Of a stretch of 64,000 nucleotides of DNA, positions 43,927 to 53,892 are shown piece after piece (position 1 is the first letter of the stretch; every line of letters starts with the position of its first letter). The notes below the pieces were generated by a model. It worked only from the letters and a program-made list of their open reading frames with translations. It was not told where the DNA came from and did not search any database. The translations under genes were made by a program, and so were the position numbers. Source of the DNA: Arthrobacter bambusae (GTDB taxonomy: Bacteria > Actinomycetota > Actinomycetes > Actinomycetales > Micrococcaceae); contig NZ_JAUSSZ010000005.1 of the NCBI RefSeq assembly GCF_030812595.1, positions 186,001-250,000 on the forward strand, given 5' to 3'.

Positions 43927-45126
43927 TTAGAGATCCCGGATGGTTCGCAACGCGGCAGCGGCCAGGACCTGGATCGCGAAGCCGAGGGCACGCTCGTCCA
44001 CCACGAAGTCACCCCGGTGGAGATCGTATTCCTCGCCCCCGGGCGTGTGGGTTCCGAGCCGCATCATGGCACCCGGCAAGTCGGCCAGGAACCAGGCAAA
44101 GTCCTCGCCGCCCATGGACTGGGGCGTCAGGACGACGGCGTGCTCGCCAAGTTCCGCACGGGCCGCGGCCTCGATGAGGGCGGTCTCGTGTTCCGAGTTG
44201 ACGACGGGAGGGACGCCGCGGGTGTGCTCGAGGTGTACGTCCACCCCGTACGGCGCGGCAACCTGCTGCACGACGTCGTCGAGCAACTCCCCTGCGCTGT
44301 GCCAGGCGTCACGGTCCAGGCAACGCATGGTGCCGGCCATGTAACCACTGGCGGGGATCGCGTTGGGGGCGGAACCTGCCGAGATCTGGCCCCACACCAC
44401 CGACACACCGCTGCGCACGTCCACGCGGCGGGACAGGACGGCCGGGACGTTGACCGCGATTTGGGCCAGTGCGAAGACCAGGTCTTCGGTCAGATGCGGG
44501 CGTGAAGTATGCCCGCCCCGTCCGGTCAATTCGATTTTGATGGTGTCCGAGGCCGAGGTGATGGGGCCGATGCGCGTGCCGATCTTGCCCACATTGATGC
44601 GCGGATCACAGTGCAGCGCCAGAATCCGCGGGACACCTTGGAGAACGCCCTGCTCGATGCAGGACAGCGCACCGCCGGGCATCGTTTCCTCTGCCGGCTG
44701 GAAGATGATGCGGACCGTGCCGCCCAAGGGGGATTCCTGGTGCATGGCATGCAGCACCAAGGCGATGCCGAGCATGCTGGTGGTGTGGACGTCATGCCCG
44801 CACGCGTGGGTCACCCCGTGGTTCTTCGACGCAAACGGAAGCCCGGTCTCCTCGATGATGGGAAGGGCGTCGATGTCTCCGCGCAGGGCGGTGGCGATGG
44901 GCCCTTCACCGACGTCTACCGTCAGCCCCGAGCCCTCCAGCCGGCGCGGTTCCAGTCCCGCCGCCTCGAGCCGTTCCGCCAACTTGTCCGTGGTGCGGAA
45001 TTCCTTGAAGGAAAGTTCGGGGTGCGCGTGCAGGTCCCTCCGGAATTCGATGAGCTCCGGCAAGAGATCGTCAAGCCACGGCTTCACCACGGGGGTCGGC
45101 TCGGTTTCGGTAGTGAAATTGCGCAC
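43927..45126 (-). CDS. M20 family amidohydrolase (IAA-amino acid / N-acyl amino acid hydrolase type)
   Basis: 399 residues of the M20D peptidase subfamily. Metal-site motifs are HAHPELSFKE, GDIDALPIIEETGLPF, HACGHDVHTTSMLG (the Cys-Gly-His-Asp-x-H block) and FQPAEETMPGG. They are followed by a dimerisation domain and GGEDFAWFLADLPGAM near the end. Enzymes of this type hydrolyse N-acyl amino acids or indole-acetyl-amino acids. No operon partner suggests a substrate. The GTG at 45126 follows TAGAGT by 6 nt, suggesting a leaderless mRNA. Its 3' end abuts the repeat array. Confidence 0.88.
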   Translation of the reverse strand: MRNFTTETEPTPVVKPWLDDLLPELIEFRRDLHAHPELSFKEFRTTDKLAERLEAAGLEPRRLEGSGLTVDVGEGPIATALRGDIDALPIIEETGLPFASKNHGVTHACGHDVHTTSMLGIALVLHAMHQESPLGGTVRIIFQPAEETMPGGALSCIEQGVLQGVPRILALHCDPRINVGKIGTRIGPITSASDTIKIELTGRGGHTSRPHLTEDLVFALAQIAVNVPAVLSRRVDVRSGVSVVWGQISAGSAPNAIPASGYMAGTMRCLDRDAWHSAGELLDDVVQQVAAPYGVDVHLEHTRGVPPVVNSEHETALIEAAARAELGEHAVVLTPQSMGGEDFAWFLADLPGAMMRLGTHTPGGEEYDLHRGDFVVDERALGFAIQVLAAAALRTIRDL

Positions 45127-45132
45127 CTCACA

Positions 45133-45138
45133 ACTCTA
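45133..45138 (-). promoter_or_regulatory. Putative -10 hexamer of a leaderless promoter (M20 hydrolase)
   Basis: TAGAGT on the minus strand ends 6 nt before the GTG start at 45126. Confidence 0.55.
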
Positions 45139-45201
45139 GCCATCTGCGCCCTCCGAATAGCGAAAGCGGTCTCTTGGTTACGGACTGCTCCGCAGGGCGG
45201 C

Positions 45202-46335
45202 CTAAAGAACGTCGGTGTCCCCGCTGGCCTTGAGCGCGTCCACCGCACCCTTGACCCGCTGGGCGTGTTCCTTTGTGGTGACCAACAGCGCGTCCGGCGT
45301 GTCAACGATCACAACGTCCTTGATACCGATAAGGGCGATGACCCGCTTGGTATCGGAGACAACCACCCCGCTCGCGTTCTCAGTGAAGACGCGGGCGCCT
45401 TCACCCAGGACCGTCACCTCGTCGACGTCGCCGGCGTTGTTGAGGCGACCGATCGCGGCAAAGTCTCCGACGTCGTCCCAGCGGAAAGTACCGGGCACGA
45501 CGGCGACATCCCCGGCTGCCGCCGCGGGTTCCGCCACGGCATAGTCGATGGCGATCTTCGGCAGGGTGGGCCAAACCTTCGCAGTTACTTCATCGCGATC
45601 CGGGGTGTCCCAGGCATCGGCAATTTCCTGCAGTCCGGCGAAGAGGACCGGCTGGTTTGCCTCCAGGTGCTTGAGCATGAGTGCCACCGGGGCGACGAAC
45701 ATGCCGGCGTTCCAGACGTAGTCGCCGGTCTCAAGGTACTTCTTGGCGATGTCTTCGCTCGGCTTCTCGACGAATTCCACCACCGCGTGTGCGTTCGGCG
45801 CATCGTCGATATGGAGCAGGTCGCCGGTCCGGATATAACCGAATCCGGTTGATGGGTGCGTGGGCTTGATGCCTATGGTGACAATTTTTCCGGTGGCAGC
45901 AGTGTGGATGGCCTCCCGGACCGTGTCCCGGAAGAGGTCGTCCGGGCTGATGACATGGTCGGCCGCAAAGGAGCCCATGATCGTGTCCGGGTCGCGACGG
46001 TGCAGGATCGCGGCAGCGAGGCCGATCGCCGCTCCCGAGTCCTTCGGTTCGCTTTCGAGGACCAGCTCGTCGTCGCCCACTTCGGGAAGCTGGTGGCACA
46101 CGGCAATCCGGTGCGCGACGCCGGTAACCACCAGCACGCGGTTTCCGGCCAGCGGTTCAAGTCGGTCGTACGTAGCCCGCAGCAGGGTGCTTCCCGAGCC
46201 CGTGAGGTCGTGCAGGAACTTGGGCGCCGCAGCACGCGAAAGCGGCCACAGCCGCGTACCCACTCCACCGGCCGGGATAACCGCATGGAAGTGGCGCAAT
46301 GGCGATTCGGGGCTTGCTGCGTTTTCTATACTCAC
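45202..46335 (-). CDS. manC: Mannose-1-phosphate guanylyltransferase
   Basis: 377 residues. Nucleotidyltransferase signature VIPAGGVGTRLWPLSRAAAPKFL at about 19-41, the GSFAADHVI region, and FVEKPSEDIAKKYLETGDYVWNAGMFV, which is typical of GDP-mannose pyrophosphorylases. It makes GDP-mannose from mannose-1-phosphate and GTP for cell-surface glycans. The GTG start at 46335 follows TAAGGT by 6 nt, and no ribosome binding site is seen. It is divergent from sdhC; the region between carries the sdh promoter. Confidence 0.9.
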   Translation of the reverse strand: MSIENAASPESPLRHFHAVIPAGGVGTRLWPLSRAAAPKFLHDLTGSGSTLLRATYDRLEPLAGNRVLVVTGVAHRIAVCHQLPEVGDDELVLESEPKDSGAAIGLAAAILHRRDPDTIMGSFAADHVISPDDLFRDTVREAIHTAATGKIVTIGIKPTHPSTGFGYIRTGDLLHIDDAPNAHAVVEFVEKPSEDIAKKYLETGDYVWNAGMFVAPVALMLKHLEANQPVLFAGLQEIADAWDTPDRDEVTAKVWPTLPKIAIDYAVAEPAAAAGDVAVVPGTFRWDDVGDFAAIGRLNNAGDVDEVTVLGEGARVFTENASGVVVSDTKRVIALIGIKDVVIVDTPDALLVTTKEHAQRVKGAVDALKASGDTDVL

Positions 46336-46341
46336 CGCAAC

Positions 46342-46347
46342 ACCTTA
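46342..46347 (-). promoter_or_regulatory. Putative -10 hexamer of a leaderless promoter (manC)
   Basis: TAAGGT on the minus strand ends 6 nt before the GTG start at 46335. Confidence 0.5.
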
Positions 46348-46456
46348 TCCGACACCCGGGCTAGTCCCGCTTTGTGGTCTTCGTCTCACCATCGTGGCGA
46401 AAAGGCCGGAATTCAGGCGAACACCCGCACTTTCGTTACAAGAAGGGGCCCCTGAA

Positions 46457-46491
46457 TTGAATAAGCTGTGAGCGAAGCCTAGATTTAGGCT
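46457..46491 (+). promoter_or_regulatory. sdh operon promoter overlapped by a palindrome
   Basis: TTGAAT (46457-46462) and TAGATT (46480-46485) are spaced 17 bp, a good vegetative promoter. The palindrome AGCCTAGATTTAGGCT (46476-46491) covers the -10 element, so a repressor bound there would block it. About 80 nt of 5' untranslated region follow before sdhC. Confidence 0.6.
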
Positions 46492-46573
46492 GAGCTACGA
46501 GTGCTCTCGCGGCTGGCGTTCCCCCCGCATGGATCCCGTGCAAGCGCCGCTGTGTTGCAGGAAGGTTTATTCA

Positions 46574-46954
46574 GTGCCGACAAAACCAGCTGGCACCTTG
46601 TACCGCGGCCGTGAAGGCATGTGGTCCTGGGTTGGACACCGCATTACCGGTGTAGTGATCTTTTTCTTCTTGTTGGTCCATGTGCTGGACACCTCATTGG
46701 TGCGCGTGTCCCCGGAGGCATACACGGCCGTTATCGGCGCCTACAAGAACCCCCTCATGGCCCTGGGCGAAACGGGCCTCGTCGCGGCGATCGTATTCCA
46801 CGCCTTCAACGGCCTGCGCGTCATCGCCATTGATTTCTGGAAGAAGGGCGCAAAGTACCAGCGCCAGATGCTGTGGACTGTCCTGGTGTTGTGGCTGGTT
46901 GTTTTCGGTGCCTTCGCCATCCGCCACCTGTCCCTCGCACTGGGAGGCCACTAA
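46574..46954 (+). CDS. sdhC: Succinate dehydrogenase cytochrome b556 subunit
   Basis: 126 residues with three transmembrane helices. The conserved WSWVGHRITGVVIFFFLLVHVLDTSLV contains the family's S-H-R-x-T-G motif and the haem-ligating His region; FHAFNGLRVIAIDF follows. It anchors the dehydrogenase and carries haem b and quinone. The start is the GTG at 46574, with AGGAAGG at 46559-46565. The operon order is sdhC-D-A-B, with sdhD starting 3 bp later. Confidence 0.9.
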   Translation: MPTKPAGTLYRGREGMWSWVGHRITGVVIFFFLLVHVLDTSLVRVSPEAYTAVIGAYKNPLMALGETGLVAAIVFHAFNGLRVIAIDFWKKGAKYQRQMLWTVLVLWLVVFGAFAIRHLSLALGGH

Positions 46955-46957
46955 GCC

Positions 46958-47452
46958 ATGAGCACTGAGATTCAAACCCCACGCAGTGGAAGAAACAGCA
47001 GCGGAAAATACAGCAGCGGAAAAATTGCTCCGCAGTACCGTCGCGGCACCGGTTCAAAAGGGAACTTCGAGATGTTCGCGTGGCTCTTCATGCGGCTCTC
47101 CGGCGTCGTCCTCGTGGTCCTGATCTTCGGCCACCTCTTTGTGAACCTCATGGTGGGCGAGGGCATCCACGGCATTGACTTCGGCTTCGTCGCCGGCAAG
47201 TGGGCTGACCCGTTCTGGCAGTTCTGGGACCTGGCGATGCTGTGGCTCGCCATGCTGCACGGCACCAACGGTGTCCGCACCATCATCAACGACTACGCCG
47301 AGAAAGACGCCACGCGCCTCTGGCTCAAAGTGGTCCTCTACGCGGCTACAGTCGTCATCGTCGTTCTTGGCACACTGGTGATCTTCACGTTCAACCCATG
47401 CCCTGTCGTCAACGGCGTTCAGCTGCCGGGCGGGTTCTGCCCGGCGCCGTAG
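46958..47452 (+). CDS. sdhD: Succinate dehydrogenase membrane anchor subunit
   Basis: 164 residues. A charged N-terminus with SGRNSSGKYSSGKI precedes three helices; the first holds EMFAWLFMRLSGVVLVVLIFGHLFV with a possible haem ligand. MLWLAMLHGTNGVRTIINDYAE is the typical second block. It completes the membrane domain with SdhC. The start at 46958 is 3 bp after the sdhC stop. The gap to sdhA is about 90 bp. Confidence 0.88.
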   Translation: MSTEIQTPRSGRNSSGKYSSGKIAPQYRRGTGSKGNFEMFAWLFMRLSGVVLVVLIFGHLFVNLMVGEGIHGIDFGFVAGKWADPFWQFWDLAMLWLAMLHGTNGVRTIINDYAEKDATRLWLKVVLYAATVVIVVLGTLVIFTFNPCPVVNGVQLPGGFCPAP

Positions 47453-47545
47453 CAGCTCCGCTGCACCACCGGCTTCGTCCGGCTGTGCACAACACGCGGA
47501 GCAGGCTCCGCCAACCATCTGACTTAGAGAGAAAGAGCATCTGGT

Positions 47546-49345
47546 ATGCAGGTCCATAAGTACGACGTCGTTATTGTCGGTGCCGGCGGCGCCGGCATGC
47601 GCGCCGCGATCGAATCCGGCCAGCGCGCACGCACCGCAGTACTGACCAAGCTCTACCCCACCCGTTCCCACACGGGCGCGGCCCAGGGCGGCATGTGCGC
47701 CGCCCTGGCCAACGTCGAAGAGGACAACTGGGAGTGGCACACATTCGACACCGTCAAGGGCGGCGACTACCTGGTTGACCAGGATGCAGCCGAAGTCATG
47801 GCGAAGGAAGCCATCGACGCAGTGCTGGACCTGGAAAAGATGGGCCTGCCGTTCAACCGCACGCCCGAAGGCCGCATCGACCAGCGCCGCTTCGGTGGCC
47901 ACACCCGTGACCACGGCAAGGCTCCCGTCCGCCGCGCCTGCTACGCAGCAGACCGCACGGGCCACATGATCCTGCAGACTTTGTACCAAAACTGCGTCAA
48001 GCACAACGTTGAGTTCTACAACGAGTACTACGTCCTGGACCTGCTGACCGTCGAGGAAGACGCCGTCCGCGAAGACGGAACGCCGTACAAGCAGAAGCGT
48101 GTGGCCGGCGTCGTCTCCTACGACCTCGCCTCCGGCGAATTGCACGTCTTCCAGGCGAAGTCCGTGGTGTTCGCCTCGGGCGGCGCAGGCAAGGTCTTCA
48201 AGACCACCTCCAACGCCCACACCCTCACCGGTGATGGCATGGGCATCGCTTTCCGCCGGGGAATCCCGTTGGAGGACATGGAGTTCTTCCAGTTCCACCC
48301 GACCGGTCTCGCTGGCTTGGGCATCCTCCTCTCGGAAGCTGCCCGCGGCGAGGGCGCGATCCTTCGTAACTCCGAGGGTGAGCGCTTCATGGAACGCTAC
48401 GCTCCCACCATCAAGGACCTCGCGCCCCGCGACATTGTGGCCCGTTCCATGGCAAACGAAGTCCGTGAGGGACGCGGCTGCGGCCCGAACAAGGACTACG
48501 TCCTCCTTGACCTCACGCACCTTGAGCCGGCACACATCGACGCGAAGCTTCCGGACATCACCGAATTCGCGCGCACCTACCTCGGTGTCGAGCCGTACAC
48601 GGAGCCGGTTCCGGTGTTCCCGACGGCGCACTACGCCATGGGCGGCATCCCGACCAACATCACCACCGAGGTCCTGCAGGACAACGACACGATCGTGCCG
48701 GGACTGTACGCAGCCGGCGAAGTCGCTTGCGTTTCCGTGCACGGCTCCAACCGTCTGGGTACCAACTCGCTGCTGGACATCAACGTCTTCGGCAAGCGTG
48801 CAGGCATTGCCGCGGCCGAATACGCCAAGACGGCTGACTTCGTGGAGCTTCCGGAAGATCCGGAGGCATACACGATGGATTTGCTGAACCACGTCCGCAC
48901 CTCCGATGGCGGCGAGAGGGTTGCAGCGATCCGCAAGGAACTGCAGGACACCATGGATGCCAACATGCAGGTGTTCCGTACTGCTGACACCCTGAACCAG
49001 GTGCTCGCGGACATCGCATCCCTCGAAGAGCGCTACCAGCGCATCACCGTCCAGGACAAGGGAAAGCGCTTCAACCTTGACTTGCTCGAAGCGGTGGAAC
49101 TGGGCTTCCTGCTGGAACTGGCCAAGGTCATGACAGTTGCTGCCCTGCACCGCGAGGAGTCCCGTGGAGGCCACTTCCGCGAAGACTTCCCGGAGCGCGA
49201 CGACGAAAATTTCATGAAGCACTCCATGGCGTATAAGGATGAGCACGCCCCAGCGGACGGGTCTGCGGAAGCAATCGCCGGCATCCGACTCGGCACCAAG
49301 CCTGTTGCCTTTACGCGCTACGAGCCGATGGTGAGGAAGTACTAA
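47546..49345 (+). CDS. sdhA: Succinate dehydrogenase flavoprotein subunit
   Basis: 599 residues. The FAD-binding VIVGAGGAGMRAAIESG is near the N-terminus, and the covalent-FAD His lies in RSHTGAAQGGMCAAL. The catalytic region is HPTGLAGLGILLSEAARGEGA, followed by DIVARSMANEVREGRG, HYAMGGIPTN and GSNRLGTNSLLDINVFGKRAG. It oxidises succinate to fumarate and passes electrons to SdhB. The start ATG at 47546 has AGAGAGAAAGAG about 8 nt upstream. It is 1 bp from sdhB. Confidence 0.95.
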   Translation: MQVHKYDVVIVGAGGAGMRAAIESGQRARTAVLTKLYPTRSHTGAAQGGMCAALANVEEDNWEWHTFDTVKGGDYLVDQDAAEVMAKEAIDAVLDLEKMGLPFNRTPEGRIDQRRFGGHTRDHGKAPVRRACYAADRTGHMILQTLYQNCVKHNVEFYNEYYVLDLLTVEEDAVREDGTPYKQKRVAGVVSYDLASGELHVFQAKSVVFASGGAGKVFKTTSNAHTLTGDGMGIAFRRGIPLEDMEFFQFHPTGLAGLGILLSEAARGEGAILRNSEGERFMERYAPTIKDLAPRDIVARSMANEVREGRGCGPNKDYVLLDLTHLEPAHIDAKLPDITEFARTYLGVEPYTEPVPVFPTAHYAMGGIPTNITTEVLQDNDTIVPGLYAAGEVACVSVHGSNRLGTNSLLDINVFGKRAGIAAAEYAKTADFVELPEDPEAYTMDLLNHVRTSDGGERVAAIRKELQDTMDANMQVFRTADTLNQVLADIASLEERYQRITVQDKGKRFNLDLLEAVELGFLLELAKVMTVAALHREESRGGHFREDFPERDDENFMKHSMAYKDEHAPADGSAEAIAGIRLGTKPVAFTRYEPMVRKY

Positions 49346-49346
49346 G

Positions 49347-50129
49347 ATGTCTGCTGAACTTGCTGAGCCAGCATCCAAGATCGAGTTGCCCGCGCACATT
49401 GGTGGAGGCGGGGAAATTCCCACCTTCAACATCACCCTGCGGGTGCGGCGCTACAACCCGGAGGTCTCGGAAGAGCCCGTATGGGAAGACCACCAGCTGA
49501 CGATGTACGGGACCGACCGGGTGCTGGACGCCTTGCACAAGATCAAGTGGGAGATCGACGGCTCGCTGTCCTTCCGCCGTTCCTGTGCACACGGCGTTTG
49601 TGGCTCCGACGCCATGCGCATCAATGGCCGTAACCGCCTCGCGTGCAAGACCCTGCTGAAGGACCTGGACACCGCCAAGCCCATCACCGTTGAACCGATC
49701 AAGGGCCTCCCTGTGGAGAAGGACCTGATCGTGGACATGGAGCCGTTCTTCCAGTCCTTCCGCGAGGTCATGCCGTTCCTGATCAACAAGGGCCACGAGC
49801 CCACCAAGGAACGCCTGCAGTCGGTTGAGGACCGTGAACGGTTCGACGACACGACCAAGTGCATCCTGTGCGCTGCGTGCACCTCGTCCTGCCCTGTGTT
49901 CTGGACCGACGGCCAGTACTTCGGCCCGGCCGCGATTGTGAACGCGCACCGCTTCATCTTCGACTCCCGCGACGATGCCGGCGACATGCGCCTGGAGATC
50001 CTCAACGACAAGGAAGGCGTGTGGCGCTGCCGCACCACCTTCAACTGCTCCGAGGCTTGCCCGCGTGGCATCCAGGTGACGCAGGCTATCGCCGAGGTCA
50101 AGCAGGCCATCCTGGCACGCAAGATCTAG
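49347..50129 (+). CDS. sdhB: Succinate dehydrogenase iron-sulfur subunit
   Basis: 260 residues. The [2Fe-2S] cysteines are in RSCAHGVCGSDAMRING and RLACKTLL. The [4Fe-4S]/[3Fe-4S] cysteines are in CILCAACTSSCPVFW and FNCSEACPRGIQVTQ. It carries electrons from FAD to quinone. The N-terminal 20 residues are a variable extension. It is last in the operon, followed by a strong hairpin. Confidence 0.95.
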   Translation: MSAELAEPASKIELPAHIGGGGEIPTFNITLRVRRYNPEVSEEPVWEDHQLTMYGTDRVLDALHKIKWEIDGSLSFRRSCAHGVCGSDAMRINGRNRLACKTLLKDLDTAKPITVEPIKGLPVEKDLIVDMEPFFQSFREVMPFLINKGHEPTKERLQSVEDRERFDDTTKCILCAACTSSCPVFWTDGQYFGPAAIVNAHRFIFDSRDDAGDMRLEILNDKEGVWRCRTTFNCSEACPRGIQVTQAIAEVKQAILARKI

Positions 50130-50145
50130 TTCCTGAATCTAAAGT

Positions 50146-50192
50146 ACGACGACGGCGCCGCCCACCGCTCTGGTGAGGGGCGCCGTCGTCGT
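50146..50192 (+). terminator. Terminator after sdhB
   Basis: ACGACGACGGCGCC (50146-50159) pairs with GGCGCCGTCGTCGT (50179-50192), a perfect 14-bp stem. The U-tract is poor (TGTCC), so efficiency is uncertain. Confidence 0.75.
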
Positions 50193-50245
50193 TGTCCAAG
50201 AACTATTCATGAAGAGCCAGCAACCCGCAAACGAAAGGCGGACAG

Positions 50246-51010
50246 GTGTCCAAATCCATGAAGATCAGCTTCGAAGGCAGCACCGGAGATCTCCTGGCGG
50301 GGATCGTGGACGTGCCTGAGGGCCCGGTCCGGGGCTGGGGCGTGTTTTCCCATGGTTTGACCCTCGGGAAGGACAGTCCCTCTGCCTCGCGTATCTGCAA
50401 GGGCTTGGCGGACCTTGGCGTCGGTATGCTTCGCTTCGACAACCTTGGGCTGGGCGACTCCGCCGGCGAATGGTCCGCCGGATCGTTCAGCGTCAAAGTG
50501 GCGGACACCATCCGCGCCGCCGAGTTCATGCGTGCGGATGACAAGAAAATCTCCCTGCTGGTGGGCCATTCGTTCGGCGGAGCGGCTGTCCTGGCGGCTG
50601 CCCTTGGCCTTCCCGAGGTACGGGCTGTTGCGACGGTGGGCGCCCCGTTCGAACCCAAGCACGTGGAGCACATGTTCGACGCCGAGGTAAGCACGATCCT
50701 CAGTGAAGGCAGCGCAGAGGTCAATCTGGGCGGCAGGCGGATGGAGGTTCGCCGCCACTTTGTGGAAGACGTGGAGCGGGCAGACCTGAGGGACTGCATC
50801 CGTACCTTGCACAGGCCCCTCATGGTGCTGCACTCCCCTACCGACAACACTGTGGGCATCGACAACGCAAGCGAGATCTTCCAAACGGCACGTCACCCGC
50901 GCAGCTTCGTTGCGATCGAAGGCAGCGACCACCTGTTGACGGGCAAGGGTCAGGCCGCCCGCGTTGCCGGGATCATTGCAGCCTGGGCCGGGCAGTACCT
51001 CGGCGACTAG
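50246..51010 (+). CDS. Alpha/beta hydrolase family protein
   Basis: 254 residues. The nucleophile elbow is GHSFGG (S109) in LLVGHSFGGAAVL. FDNLGLGDSAG is the oxyanion-side loop, and the catalytic His is in EGSDHLLTGK near the end. An Asp in LHSPTDNTVGID completes the triad. It resembles the hydrolase that often precedes or is fused to an OsmC domain, but no OsmC is adjacent. Substrate unknown. The GTG start at 50246 has AAAGGCGG about 5 nt upstream. Confidence 0.8.
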   Translation: MSKSMKISFEGSTGDLLAGIVDVPEGPVRGWGVFSHGLTLGKDSPSASRICKGLADLGVGMLRFDNLGLGDSAGEWSAGSFSVKVADTIRAAEFMRADDKKISLLVGHSFGGAAVLAAALGLPEVRAVATVGAPFEPKHVEHMFDAEVSTILSEGSAEVNLGGRRMEVRRHFVEDVERADLRDCIRTLHRPLMVLHSPTDNTVGIDNASEIFQTARHPRSFVAIEGSDHLLTGKGQAARVAGIIAAWAGQYLGD

Positions 51011-51070
51011 CAAGTGGCGGAGCCAAAGCCAGCTGCCTGGCAGTGGGGCGCCGCGTGCCCTCAAGAACCT

Positions 51071-52138
51071 TTAGCGTGGAAACGTACGGGGCAAAGGGTG
51101 CCGTGAACCCAGGGCGGGCTTGCGGTGCTCCTGCGCGCCGGTGTCCGCTTCCCTGATGGCCGACCAAGCCGCGGAGATCAAATAGACCTGGCTGACCAGG
51201 TTGAACCAGATGAGAAGCCCGATAATGATGGCAAATGAGGCCAGGATCGGATTCCGTCCGGCATTCGCCAGCAATTCGGTGCTGAAGATCTGCAGGATGG
51301 TGTTCCCGACACCGGCCAGCACCGTTCCTTCCAGGAACGCCCGGCGGCGAAGTTTCAGGCGGGCTGCAAAGCGGAACATGATGACCGCCGTCGCCCAATT
51401 GAGGACTAGTGGAACGGCCGTGCGAACGAGCCAGGTGACGGGGCCGCCCACGGCATCGGCCAAGCCGAGCTGTTCGATGATCCATCCGGCCGCCGTCCCG
51501 AACACCAGCGAAACACCGGCGCTGACCACCAGGGCTGCGCCGAGCAGCAGGAGGGTGCCGGCGTCACGGGCTTTCATCAGCAGCGGATTCTCCTGCACAG
51601 GCGCCAGTCCCATGACTCCGCGAAGACCCGCCCGAATTCCGCCGATCCAGCCGAGCGCGGTGAATACCGTGACGACGGCGGCTATGGCAGCCGTCCAGCC
51701 AAGGCCTGTGGGATTCAAGAGATCATGGGGATCCACCAGTCCGTTGCCGCCGTTGGTCTTCAGTAGTCCCGGGGCCGCCGTGGCGACGCTGGAAATAATT
51801 GAATCAACCAGTCGGGGCTGCCCGTTGAGGACCAAACCGGTCACGGCGAATCCCGTTGCCAACAGGCCTGTGACGGAGAAGAACATGGTGAAGCCAATGC
51901 CCGCACTCAACAGCGGACCAAGGCGCAGGTTGTAGAGGTTAAAGGCGCGCATGGGCCGGAAGTTGCTCAGCCGGGCGAGGGCCAGGTTGATGAACGCCGG
52001 TAGCTTGGCGCCTCTGTTGCCTGAGCGCCGGGCCTTACCCCATTCGACCTGCCGGTGAATGAGCTGCAGCTTCAGCTGCGCCCCTTCAGTCGGCAGTGGT
52101 GGCCTGTCCGCCTGCTGCCGATCGTTGTTCTGTGCCAT
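51071..52138 (-). CDS. YihY/virulence factor BrkB family membrane protein
   Basis: About 355 residues with six main helices. Conserved parts are RPMRAFNLYNLRLGPLLSAGIGFTMFFSVTGLLATGF, and the C-terminal ILASFAIIIGLLIWFNLVSQVYLISAAWSAIREAD, which is the family signature. YihY (formerly mistaken for RNase BN) proteins are of unknown transport role. The start is uncertain: the ATG at 52138 would overlap the upstream 2H phosphoesterase gene by 53 bp, with no clear ribosome binding site; starts further in are possible. Confidence 0.8.
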   Translation of the reverse strand: MAQNNDRQQADRPPLPTEGAQLKLQLIHRQVEWGKARRSGNRGAKLPAFINLALARLSNFRPMRAFNLYNLRLGPLLSAGIGFTMFFSVTGLLATGFAVTGLVLNGQPRLVDSIISSVATAAPGLLKTNGGNGLVDPHDLLNPTGLGWTAAIAAVVTVFTALGWIGGIRAGLRGVMGLAPVQENPLLMKARDAGTLLLLGAALVVSAGVSLVFGTAAGWIIEQLGLADAVGGPVTWLVRTAVPLVLNWATAVIMFRFAARLKLRRRAFLEGTVLAGVGNTILQIFSTELLANAGRNPILASFAIIIGLLIWFNLVSQVYLISAAWSAIREADTGAQEHRKPALGSRHPLPRTFPR

Positions 52139-52778
52139 TGCGTGGTTGGTCTGCGTCGCCGCCAAAGTCGAGCTCTTCCCGTAGCTGCCAAATGCCGTTG
52201 TCATCGTGCTCGTAAAGTCCCATGCTAACCACGGGGAAGCTGGCGGTGTAGTTCCTGAGCACCGTTTCGGCCTCGTCCAGGCTTTCCGGGGCGACGTCGT
52301 GGGCTACGGTCACGTGCGGGTGGTACGGAAAGGGAAGATCACGCTCCAGCGGGCCGGTCTGCAGCTGTTCGTGCAGGCCCACGCACTCTTCGAATCCGTC
52401 TTCGACCTTCAGGAACACCACCGGGGAAATCGGCCGGAACGAGCCCGTGCCGGAAATCGTGATCTTGAAGGGTGCCTGGCGACGGGCGACGTCGCGAACA
52501 TGCTCGCGGGTGGTTTCCCAGTCCTGGGCAGGCGTAGTGGTAACCAGCGTGATGTGGGCCGGAATCACCTCCGCCATGGGATCGCCGAAGGAAGCTCGCC
52601 ATTTCTGTAGTTCCTGGGCGACATCCCGCGGAAACCCCAGGATGACCCCCACGCACAGGCTGTCCCCGCACGCGCCGCCAGAGTGGTTCGCACTAGTGTC
52701 CAAGCGGGCATCAGTGGCCTGGTCGGCTCCCCTTGACGGGGAGCCGGCCTGGACGCTGAGCTTGCCGGCTGCGCACAT
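52086..52778 (-). CDS. 2'-5' RNA ligase family (2H phosphoesterase) protein
   Basis: About 230 residues. The two conserved H-x-T/S motifs are HITLVTT (about 82-84) and HVTVAHD in FPYHPHVTVAHDV, the active site of 2H phosphoesterases. These act on cyclic phosphates or 2'-5' linked RNA. The first 50 residues before VGVILGFPRDVAQELQKW are not conserved. The ATG at 52778 lies 4 bp after the trpS stop, so the genes are probably co-transcribed. AAGGAA inside trpS is a rather distant ribosome binding site. Confidence 0.82.
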   Translation of the reverse strand: MCAAGKLSVQAGSPSRGADQATDARLDTSANHSGGACGDSLCVGVILGFPRDVAQELQKWRASFGDPMAEVIPAHITLVTTTPAQDWETTREHVRDVARRQAPFKITISGTGSFRPISPVVFLKVEDGFEECVGLHEQLQTGPLERDLPFPYHPHVTVAHDVAPESLDEAETVLRNYTASFPVVSMGLYEHDDNGIWQLREELDFGGDADQPRNGTEQRSAAGGQATTAD

Positions 52779-52782
52779 GGTC

Positions 52783-53892
<1,110 letters not shown>

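Noticed and set aside
47054..49435. 793-codon minus-strand frame opposite sdhD and sdhA
   Set aside because: The plus-strand sdh genes carry all expected catalytic motifs; the opposite frame has no recognisable domain.
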